Positions 27,555 through 33,867 of a stretch of DNA of 64,000 nt are shown in pieces. The first letter of the stretch is position 1. The number at the start of each line of letters is the position of its first letter. Under the pieces are notes generated by a model that saw only the letters and a program-made list of their open reading frames with translations, did not search any database and was not told where the DNA came from. The position numbers and the translations under genes are program-made. Origin of the DNA: a bacterium HR40 (GTDB lineage: Bacteria; Pseudomonadota; Alphaproteobacteria; Geminicoccales; Geminicoccaceae); contig BEIQ01000001.1 of assembly GCA_002898275.1 (NCBI GenBank), positions 551,899-615,898 of the forward strand, read 5' to 3'.

Positions 27555-28204
27555 GACTTCCTCCCTTGGGCGAGCTCTTCGGCGATCGCCCGCGCCAGCT
27601 CGAACAGTCGCTTTTCCACGAGATCCGGTTGCTCGCAGACGGCACTCGCGGTGGCGCGCCGATCCTCGAAAATCCGCAGATCCCAATTGAGCCGTTCCTG
27701 GAGGGCGGCGATCTCCTCGGCTGGCGCTCCCTCGCGCTGCATCGCCCGCAGCCGATCACTTTCCTCGCGGATGCGCGCCGTGAGCTGTTTTTGATGACGA
27801 GCGAAGGTGAGGGCGCCCTCGATGGTGCGGCGGCGTTCGGCGCTCAGGATTTCGAACAATCCGCGCATCAGCCGCAGCAGCCGCGCCTCGCGCTCCTCGC
27901 TGGGAACCGTTCTGGCGAACTCCCGGACCTTCTCCACCGCTTCCGCGATCGACAGTTCGCTCGCGGCGAGCTGGGGTACGAGCGGCGCCACGAGCGGGTC
28001 GGCGGCCCACTGACCGTCGACGCCGCCGAGATCGGGACCCCGCCAGACCTGGGCCAAGGCGATCTCGGGAACGTAGGTCTGCGCACACGGCCAGTCGGCG
28101 GGAGCTGCGGCGACCTGGGCGCGGACCGGTTCCCCGCCCGCGAACCCGACAGCGACAGCCGAAATGCCGAGAGCCACCGCCACAAGGCGGCCTCTTCCTC
28201 CCAT
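27551..28204 (-). CDS. Exported helical protein of unknown function
   Basis: 217 residues with a signal peptide (about 1-29, cleavage near VRAQ). The mature protein starts with a cysteine motif (WPCAQTYVPEI) and has a second cysteine late (SAVCEQPDL), which could pair. The middle is a long charged helix likely to form a coiled coil (TFARHQKQLTARIREESDRL followed by RAMQREGAPAEEIAALQERL). The ATG has GAGGAGGAGG three bases upstream, the strongest ribosome-binding site in the region. It opens the minus-strand run ending in pqqABCDE and is divergent from fae. No function is recognised. Confidence 0.8.
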   Translation of the reverse strand: MGGRGRLVAVALGISAVAVGFAGGEPVRAQVAAAPADWPCAQTYVPEIALAQVWRGPDLGGVDGQWAADPLVAPLVPQLAASELSIAEAVEKVREFARTVPSEEREARLLRLMRGLFEILSAERRRTIEGALTFARHQKQLTARIREESDRLRAMQREGAPAEEIAALQERLNWDLRIFEDRRATASAVCEQPDLVEKRLFELARAIAEELAQGRKS

Positions 28205-28399
28205 GAACCTCCTCCTCTTTGATCCCTCTCGAACCTCGCGGCCGATGGCAGGAGACCGATGTCGGCCGGCCTCGTCGGCCGCTGATATAGTGGGGACACA
28301 GCGGCGCGTGCAGTCCCCGCCTGCGGCGCGAAAGCTATTGCTCCTATTTGCCGGCGCGTGTAAGGGCTTTGCGCCCGTTCCTACCTCAGGGAGGATTCG

Positions 28400-28909
28400 A
28401 TGCCCAAGATCGATCGCATGCTCGTCGGTGAAGCGCTCGTTGGCGAGGGCAACGAAGTTGCTCACATCGATCTCATCATCGGCCCGCGCGGCACACCTGC
28501 CGAGACGGCGTTCGCCCTCACCCTCACCAACCAAAAAGAAGGCGTGAACGCGCTGCTCGCGGTGCTCGAGCCGAACCTGATGGTGAAGCCGGCCACCGTG
28601 ATGTTCAACAAGGTCACCATCAAGAACGCCAAGCAGGCGACCCAGATGTTCGGCCCGGCGCAGCGGGCGGTCGCCATGGCGGTGGCCGACTGTGTCGCCG
28701 AGGGTACCATCCCGGCCGACGAGGCCGAGGACCTCTTCATCTCGGTCGGCGTGTTCATCCACTGGGAGGCGTCCGACGACGCCAAGATCCAGCAGTACAA
28801 CTACGAGGCCACGAAGCTCGCCATCGAACGGGCGGTCGCTGGCCAGCCGACCGCGGCCCGCATGGTGGCGCTCAAGGACAAGACCCGGCATCCCTTCCAG
28901 GCCGGCTGA
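28400..28909 (+). CDS. fae: Formaldehyde-activating enzyme
   Basis: The 169-residue enzyme that condenses formaldehyde with tetrahydromethanopterin, the entry to the H4MPT oxidation pathway. The active-site His is H22 in [18 protein letters not shown]. The C-terminal pocket segments [20 protein letters not shown] and [10 protein letters not shown] match Fae. GGGAGG lies 6 bases before the ATG. It is divergent from the exported-protein/pqq run and followed by two hairpins. Confidence 0.97.
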   Translation: MPKIDRMLVGEALVGEGNEVAHIDLIIGPRGTPAETAFALTLTNQKEGVNALLAVLEPNLMVKPATVMFNKVTIKNAKQATQMFGPAQRAVAMAVADCVAEGTIPADEAEDLFISVGVFIHWEASDDAKIQQYNYEATKLAIERAVAGQPTAARMVALKDKTRHPFQAG

Positions 28910-28950
28910 AGGGAACGAGCGGCCCCACCTGCGCCGGAGAGGGCAGCGCC

Positions 28951-28980
28951 GCGGCCCCGCGATCTCGATCGCGCGGCCGC
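28951..28980 (+). terminator. Hairpin downstream of fae
   Basis: Arms GCGGCC-C-CGCGAT and ATCGCG-C-GGCCGC close on a CTCG loop with one C/C mismatch, starting 42 bases after the fae stop. There is no T run, so it may be a 3'-end-stabilising structure or a Rho-assisted terminator rather than an intrinsic one. Confidence 0.45.
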
Positions 28981-28999
28981 TCCCGCTGCAGCCACGAGG

Positions 29000-29137
29000 A
29001 TGGAGCCGCCGCCGATGCCGGAACCCCCTCCGGCATCGCGGCCGGCTCCCCCGCCTCCTCCGGCGGCACCGGCGGCCCGATCGGGCACAGGCTGGTGGCG
29101 GACCCTCCTCCGACTGCTGGGTCTCCGACGCGACTAG
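29000..29137 (+). CDS. Candidate small proline-rich ORF between fae and its terminator
   Basis: A 45-residue frame: N-terminal MEPPPMPEPPP, a run of five prolines, then an amphipathic basic end GTGWWRTLLRLLGLRRD with paired tryptophans. The ATG is preceded by ACGAGG. The TAG stop (29135-29137) lies two bases before a perfect 10-bp terminator stem, so the frame fits exactly between two hairpins. No homologue is recognised and GC-rich DNA gives such frames by chance; the precise fit to the terminator is the main argument. Confidence 0.4.
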   Translation: MEPPPMPEPPPASRPAPPPPPAAPAARSGTGWWRTLLRLLGLRRD

Positions 29138-29139
29138 AC

Positions 29140-29171
29140 CCCGCCCCGGCCCCTCCGGGGCGGGCGCGTTT
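29140..29171 (+). terminator. Terminator hairpin downstream of fae
   Basis: A perfect 10-bp stem, CCCGCCCCGG/CCGGGGCGGG (29140-29149 and 29155-29164), with a five-base loop, followed by CGCGTTT. It lies between fae and the convergent HisA-related gene, which stops at 29171, so it may serve both directions. Confidence 0.65.
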
Positions 29172-29872
29172 CAGGCGAACTCCGCGAGCTCGCGGGAGCC
29201 GATGCGTCCGTCGTGCAGGGCCGAGGCCACCAGCACCCCGGCGCAGCCGAGCCGCGCGAGGGCGCGGAGATCGGCGGCGTCGCGCACGCCCCCGGCGGCA
29301 TAGACCTCGGCATCGCCCGCCGCCTCGCGCACGGCCTGCAGCGCCCCGAGATCGGGGCCACGACCGGTGCCCACCCGCGCCAGCGTCATAACGATGATCC
29401 GGCTGGGCCACAGCGCCGGACGCTGGAAGAGCTCAGCCGGACCGAGGGGTTGATCGCCCCGCCAATCGAGGGACAGGACGATGCGCGGCTCTTGGCGCCA
29501 GCGCGCGACGAGCGTCGCATGCGTCTGGCTCTCGCTGCCCAGCACGCAAAGTCCGCGGCAGGACGCGAGAAAGGCGTCGATCCGGCGATCGTCGGCAAAG
29601 CCGGCATCGATCCAGAAGCGCAGCTGCGGAAAGGCGCGCTCGAGGGCCGCGACCACCGCGCTCTGGGGCGCGCCGCCGCGGATGGCGTCGAGATCGGCGA
29701 CATAGATATCGGAGAAAGGGTGGAGGGCCTGGAACGCCGCCACCACCTCGAGGGGGTCGGGAGAGCGGCAAAGGCGCGAGTGGGAGAGTGGCGCATAGCG
29801 CTCGCGCTCGCCGGCCCGCGCCCGGACGACGAGTCCACCCATGAGATCGACGACCGGCAGGATGCGGAACAT
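29171..29872 (-). CDS. HisA-related TIM-barrel protein of the H4MPT/methanofuran gene set
   Basis: A 233-residue HisA/HisF-like barrel: RILPVVDLMGGLVVRARAGE, SDIYVADLDAIRGG, LRFWIDAGFADDRRIDAFL and a C-terminal phosphate-site segment EVYAAGGVRDAADLRAL. The family member found in H4MPT-using bacteria and archaea is distinct from true HisA, and no histidine genes are nearby. It probably serves methanofuran or pterin cofactor synthesis; the exact reaction is unknown to me. The ATG has a GAGG-containing leader. Its start codon overlaps that of the divergent MfnF-like gene. Confidence 0.85.
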   Translation of the reverse strand: MFRILPVVDLMGGLVVRARAGERERYAPLSHSRLCRSPDPLEVVAAFQALHPFSDIYVADLDAIRGGAPQSAVVAALERAFPQLRFWIDAGFADDRRIDAFLASCRGLCVLGSESQTHATLVARWRQEPRIVLSLDWRGDQPLGPAELFQRPALWPSRIIVMTLARVGTGRGPDLGALQAVREAAGDAEVYAAGGVRDAADLRALARLGCAGVLVASALHDGRIGSRELAEFA

Positions 29873-31499
29873 GACCTCATCTCCCTGTGGGCAATCGTCC
29901 ACCCACCGATGTGGCGCGGCAGCTCCCGCGATCATCGGGCTCGATGTCGGGGGGGCGCACCTGAAGCTCGCCTGCCTCGACGGCTGTGGTCGACCGCTCG
30001 CCCTGCGCGAGGTGGCTTGCCCCCTCTGGCAGGGACTCGACCGCCTCGAGACGGCGCTCGCGGAAATCGTGCCGGAGGTGCCCGGGCCGGTGCCGATCGC
30101 GGTGACCATGACCGGCGAGCTCGTCGATCTGTTCGCCGATCGCGAGCAGGGAGTGGCCGCGATCGTCGGCCAGCTGGTCACCCGGTTCGGCGAGCCGGCT
30201 CTGGCCTTTTTCGCCGGAAAGGAGGGGTTCCTCGACGTCGACGGGGCGCTTCGCCAGGCCCGCGCCGTCGCCTCGGCGAACTGGCGGGCGACGGGCCAGT
30301 GGGTGGCGAGCCTCCTGCCCGAGGGGTTGCTCGTCGATTGCGGCAGCACGACGACCGATATCCTGCCCCTCGCCAGGGGTCGGGTCCTCGCTCGCGGCGA
30401 CAACGACCGTGCGCGCCTGGCCTGCGGCGAGCTCGTCTATCAGGGCTGTATCCGCACGCCCCTTTGCAGTATCGCCGACCGCGCTCCCTTCGCGGGCGCC
30501 TGGCATGCCGTCATGAACGAGTGGTTCGCGACCTCCGCCGACGTCTGGCGCCTGCTCGGCGAGCTCGACGAACGCGTCGATCTCCATCCGGCCGCCGATC
30601 GCGGCGCCAAAACGGTGGAGGGCAGCGCACGGCGCCTCGCGCGGACGATCGGCTGCGACCTCGACGACGCGCCCTTTTCCCAATGGTTGCAGCTCGCGCA
30701 TTATTTCGCCTCGCGCCAGCTCGATGCGCTCGAGCAGGGGGCGCGGCTCGTGCTCTCACGGGGAGAGCTGGCAGCCGACGCCCCGGTGGTCGCCACCGGG
30801 GCTGGAGCCTTCGTCGTGGCGCATCTCGCGACCCGTCTTCGCCGACCGGTGATCCTCTTCGAAACGCTCGTGGGTCTCGAGGGCGAGCTCGGGCGCATGG
30901 CCTCGGTGGTCGCTCCGGCATTCGCTGTGGCCCGTCTGCTTCTGCGCTCCCTGTGTCCGGAGCAGGGCGCGGACGCGGGCGAGCCGTGCCGGGTCGAGCG
31001 CGCCGGTTCGACCGCCGCGGCACAGGGCGCCGCGAAAGCCGAGATAGTCGGGAGCGAGTGCGCACAGGGGCGGCACGTCAGCCGGGGTCAAGGAGCCGGC
31101 AAGGCCGACCAGGAGGCCGAGGCGCCGGGCTTCGCCGATGAAACGCGCGAGCTGCGGCTCGGCGAGGGAGCGACGCAGGCCCTGGCCACTCTTGCTCGCG
31201 GTGTCGAGCATGACGCCGGTGAAACCGGCCGCGGCGAAGTCGCCGAGACGGTGGAGCGGGGGCGCACGGTCGGCGAAGAGCACCGCGATCAAGCGGAAAT
31301 GGGCGGCGAGGGGGGCGAGGACGGCGAGGGTAGCCGGGAGATCGCCCGCAAAGATCCCGATCTTGACGTAGTCGACACCGGTCGAGCCGATCTCGACGAC
31401 CCGGGCCGCCACCTCCCGGGGAACGAGCGGCAGGTCGCCGATCGTGGCGCTGACCGGACGGCGGCCAGCGATCTGCCGTACAGCCGCGCGAATCGCTAG
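29871..31499 (+). CDS. MfnF-like H4MPT-linked C1-transfer protein (hydantoinase/oxoprolinase family)
   Basis: An ASKHA-type ATP-binding protein: IIGLDVGGAHLKLACLDG (phosphate-1), ITMTGELVDLFADREQGV-like (VTMTGELVDLF), LVDCGSTTTDILPLARG, and VVATGAGAFVVAHLA. This is the bacterial family annotated as H4MPT-linked C1 transfer protein, related to archaeal MfnF, which couples the furan and tyramine halves of methanofuran. Homology ends near 30950 (after APAFAVARLLL), about 360 residues. No stop follows until 31499, so the annotated ORF has a roughly 180-residue antisense tail over mfnB. The only standard starts in frame are 29871 and 29841. Whether the tail is translated is unknown. Confidence 0.8.
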   Translation: MTSSPCGQSSTHRCGAAAPAIIGLDVGGAHLKLACLDGCGRPLALREVACPLWQGLDRLETALAEIVPEVPGPVPIAVTMTGELVDLFADREQGVAAIVGQLVTRFGEPALAFFAGKEGFLDVDGALRQARAVASANWRATGQWVASLLPEGLLVDCGSTTTDILPLARGRVLARGDNDRARLACGELVYQGCIRTPLCSIADRAPFAGAWHAVMNEWFATSADVWRLLGELDERVDLHPAADRGAKTVEGSARRLARTIGCDLDDAPFSQWLQLAHYFASRQLDALEQGARLVLSRGELAADAPVVATGAGAFVVAHLATRLRRPVILFETLVGLEGELGRMASVVAPAFAVARLLLRSLCPEQGADAGEPCRVERAGSTAAAQGAAKAEIVGSECAQGRHVSRGQGAGKADQEAEAPGFADETRELRLGEGATQALATLARGVEHDAGETGRGEVAETVERGRTVGEEHRDQAEMGGEGGEDGEGSREIARKDPDLDVVDTGRADLDDPGRHLPGNERQVADRGADRTAASDLPYSRANR

Positions 31500-31619
31500 G
31501 GTCGGCCAGGCACCGAGAGCCCCCGCTCGCGGGTCCTTGAGGTCGACGATATCGGCTCCGCCTTCGAGTGCGGGCGGGATTTCACCGAGGCCGGCAACGC
31601 TCGCGAGCAGTCCAGTCAA
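30756..31619 (-). CDS. mfnB: (5-formylfuran-3-yl)methyl phosphate synthase MfnB
   Basis: A DUF556/MfnB barrel that makes the furan precursor of methanofuran from two molecules of glyceraldehyde-3-phosphate. LLASVAGLGEIPPALEGGAD is followed by the catalytic-lysine motifs IVDLKDPRAGALGA (K28) and YVKIGIFAG (K86). GLAGSLTPADVP and YLGFRGALC match the C-terminal end. The start is probably TTG at 31619, because no ATG or GTG lies in frame near the conserved N terminus. Family homology ends near residue 222, but the frame stays open 65 more codons to 30756, antisense to the MfnF-like gene. Gene context (fae, HisA-related, MfnF-like) agrees. Confidence 0.85.
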   Translation of the reverse strand: MTGLLASVAGLGEIPPALEGGADIVDLKDPRAGALGAWPTLAIRAAVRQIAGRRPVSATIGDLPLVPREVAARVVEIGSTGVDYVKIGIFAGDLPATLAVLAPLAAHFRLIAVLFADRAPPLHRLGDFAAAGFTGVMLDTASKSGQGLRRSLAEPQLARFIGEARRLGLLVGLAGSLTPADVPPLCALAPDYLGFRGALCRGGRTGALDPARLARVRALLRTQGAQKQTGHSECRSDHRGHAPELALETHERFEEDHRSAKTGREMRHDEGSSPGGDHRGVGCQLSP

Positions 31620-31802
31620 GGGTCGGTTCGAACCCCCGTGGCGAGAGGCGAGGCGGGATATGCGGCATGCGGGTGGCTCCCGGCAAGGCCTCGGCCAAGG
31701 TCCCTCTTGACGCAGCGCACCCGGGCAGGGAATGTCGCGAAATGGCAACGGAGATGCCGAGTGAGGGACGAGACAGGGGGTGCCGGCGAACGCAGCGCCA
31801 CG

Positions 31803-32327
31803 ATGCGGGTCGGCGTCGTTCTCGAGCGCCGGCGGATCGACCATCCCTGGCAGAAGTGGCGGTGGCGGGCGGTCTCGGTCATCGCCCATGCGCCGCCGAT
31901 TCGCCAACCCCGGCTGCTGCTGTCGGACGGAACCGCCGACATGGCGCTATGGCACACCGTCACGCTGCCGCTTCTGGTCCATCGAACCGACACCGAAGCC
32001 TACAAGTACAATCTCTCCACCGCCCAGCCGCAGGTGTACGTGGTGCTGCGTCCGGGAAACGACGAGGCATTCCCGCTCTGGCCCGCGCTCGTCACCGTCT
32101 CGCCCTCCGAGGCCCAAGCCTACTCGGAGACGAGCGAGGACCGCGTCGAACCCGTCCCCATGCCGGAGCCGATCATCGCGTGGCTCAAAGCGTTCGTCGA
32201 TCGGCACCATGTCGACCGGCCGATCGTCAAGCGGCGGCGCAAGGGTCTCGACCGCGGGCCCGGCGAGGCGAGCGAGTTCGAGATCGTGGAAGGAGGGAGC
32301 AGTGACGCGGGGCGAGTCGGAGAGTGA
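31803..32327 (+). CDS. DUF3305 protein of formate dehydrogenase clusters
   Basis: A 174-residue cytosolic protein of family DUF3305: VVLERRRIDHPWQKWRWRAV, WHTVTLPLLVHRTDTEAYKY and PQVYVVLRPGNDEAFPLWPA. The family is found almost only beside DUF3306 and FDH genes, as here, and probably assists FDH maturation or assembly. The ATG at 31803 lacks a good ribosome-binding site; a GTG at 31761 preceded by GGAG is possible. It begins the long plus-strand FDH array. Confidence 0.85.
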   Translation: MRVGVVLERRRIDHPWQKWRWRAVSVIAHAPPIRQPRLLLSDGTADMALWHTVTLPLLVHRTDTEAYKYNLSTAQPQVYVVLRPGNDEAFPLWPALVTVSPSEAQAYSETSEDRVEPVPMPEPIIAWLKAFVDRHHVDRPIVKRRRKGLDRGPGEASEFEIVEGGSSDAGRVGE

Positions 32328-32889
32328 GGAACCGTTCCTCGCCCGCTGGTCGCGCCTCAAGCGCCTGAGGCGAGAGGAGGGGGAGCCAGCGGATCCGCAA
32401 ACCGCCGATCGGGCGCGAACGGCAGAGCGCGCCGAGGAGCAGGTGCACCCGGTCGACGCCGAAACCGGCGGCATCGAGGCGGAGGAAGGCCCCTTCGATG
32501 TGACGAAGCTGCCCGACCCCGACACCCTCGATGCCGGGTCGGACTTTCGGATCTTCCTGCGCGCGGAGGTGCCAGAGGAGCTGCGGATCCGGGCGCTCCG
32601 GCGATTGTGGCGGGTGAACCCCATCATCCGCGAGCCCTGTCCCCTCATCGATTTCGCCGAGGACTACACGGATGCTGCCACGGTCGTTCCCGACCTGCAG
32701 AGCGTGTTCAAGGCCGGGCTTCGGACGCTCGAGAAGCTGGCAGGCGAGGGCGGAGGGCGGGAAGCCTCGTCGACGACCGTCGTCGGTTCGGCGGAAAGAA
32801 AAGCGCCTCCCACAGAGGCAGAAGCGGCGCCCGCAACCGGGCCTCGGCCGGAGCCGAGCGGCCCGCCGCGAACATCCCCGGCGAGTTGA
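32302..32889 (+). CDS. DUF3306 protein of formate dehydrogenase clusters
   Basis: 195 residues. The N-terminal signature FLARWSRLKRLRREEGEP is followed by an acidic linker, then LPDPDTLDAGSDFRIFLRAE, EELRIRALRRLWRVNP and DFAEDYTDAATVV, all typical of DUF3306. The C-terminal Pro/Ala-rich tail looks disordered. The GTG at 32302 overlaps the DUF3305 end by 26 bases and follows GGAGGG. Role unknown; co-occurrence with DUF3305, TorD and FDH implies an accessory function. Confidence 0.87.
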   Translation: MTRGESESEEPFLARWSRLKRLRREEGEPADPQTADRARTAERAEEQVHPVDAETGGIEAEEGPFDVTKLPDPDTLDAGSDFRIFLRAEVPEELRIRALRRLWRVNPIIREPCPLIDFAEDYTDAATVVPDLQSVFKAGLRTLEKLAGEGGGREASSTTVVGSAERKAPPTEAEAAPATGPRPEPSGPPRTSPAS

Positions 32890-32985
32890 AAATCGGTGCT
32901 TGTGAGAGCAGGAGCGTGGTTTTAGAATGACGGCGCGATTCGGGCTCAGGGGGTGCGGGTGGCAGGACCCGCCGAGGGATAGGGC

Positions 32986-33591
32986 ATGAAAGAGGAGGCG
33001 AGGGAACGCGCTGCCGAGGTGGAGACCGAGCGCTCGCGCGCGCTCCTCTACGGTCTGCTGTCCCGGCTCTTGGCGGCCCCGCCCGATGCTCAGCTGTTGC
33101 GGCAGCTCTCCAGACTCGAGGGTGACGAGACGGCGATCGGTACCGCGCTTGCCGGCCTCGCGGCGGCGGCGCAGAGGCTGTCCGCGGCGGCGGTGCGCGA
33201 GGAATACGAGGCGCTGTTCGTCGGTTTGGGGCGGGGCGAGCTGTTGCCCTATGCCTCCTGGTATCTCACGGGCTTTCTCTACGAGCGGCCGCTCGCCGAG
33301 CTGCGCGCGGAGTTGGGCCGGCTCGGAATTGTCCGGCGCGAGGGCAATCCCGAGCCGGAAGACCACATCGCGAGCGTGCTCGAGGTGATGGCGGGGCTCG
33401 CGGATGGCCGTTTCGGGCGGGTCGATTTGACGCTCCAGAAGCGCTTCTTCGAGCGTCATCTCGACAGCTGGGGGGTGAGGTTCTTCGCCGATCTCGCCCA
33501 GGCCCGCGCGGCGGACTTCTACCGAGAGGTGGCAAAGCTCGGTCGAGTGCTGCTCGAGATCGAGCGCGTGGCGTTCGCGATGGTCGACTGA
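32986..33591 (+). CDS. TorD/DmsD-family molybdoenzyme chaperone
   Basis: A 201-residue all-helical chaperone that binds the Tat signal and apo-enzyme of periplasmic molybdoenzymes before cofactor insertion. Family features include RALLYGLLSRLLAAPPDAQL, VREEYEALFVGLGRGELLPY and ASWYLTGFLYERPLAELRAE, and PEDHIASVLEVM. Its client is most likely the Tat-exported FDH alpha subunit encoded two genes downstream. GAGGGATAGGGC precedes the ATG. Confidence 0.92.
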   Translation: MKEEARERAAEVETERSRALLYGLLSRLLAAPPDAQLLRQLSRLEGDETAIGTALAGLAAAAQRLSAAAVREEYEALFVGLGRGELLPYASWYLTGFLYERPLAELRAELGRLGIVRREGNPEPEDHIASVLEVMAGLADGRFGRVDLTLQKRFFERHLDSWGVRFFADLAQARAADFYREVAKLGRVLLEIERVAFAMVD

Positions 33592-33640
33592 CGGCCGCGG
33601 CAGTGCGGCGAGGTTGGCAGGGCAAGGAGAAGGCAGAGCC

Positions 33641-33838
33641 ATGGAACGAGAAATGCAGGGCCAGAGTCGGAAGCGGCGGGAGTTCCTGAAGCTGGCCGGT
33701 CTTGGAGCCGTGGCCGGGGCGGCGGCGGTGGTGGGAGCGAAGCAGGAGGTGCGAGCGGAGGAGGTAGCAGGGCGTCGGCGCGCCGGCTACCAGCTCAGCG
33801 AGCACGTCCGCAGGGTCTACGAGCTCGCGCGCTTCTGA
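33641..33838 (+). CDS. Small Tat-signal protein of the formate dehydrogenase region
   Basis: 65 residues with a twin-arginine motif, KRREFLKLAGLGAVAGAAAV, and a short mature part ending YQLSEHVRRVYELARF. This fits the small Tat-target family found just upstream of FDH alpha genes. AAGGAGAAGG precedes the ATG at 33641. It may ride with FDH through the Tat system as a small subunit or assembly factor; that role is inferred from position. Confidence 0.85.
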   Translation: MEREMQGQSRKRREFLKLAGLGAVAGAAAVVGAKQEVRAEEVAGRRRAGYQLSEHVRRVYELARF

Positions 33839-33867
33839 GGCGGGCGACGAAAGGAACGGAGTGAGCG

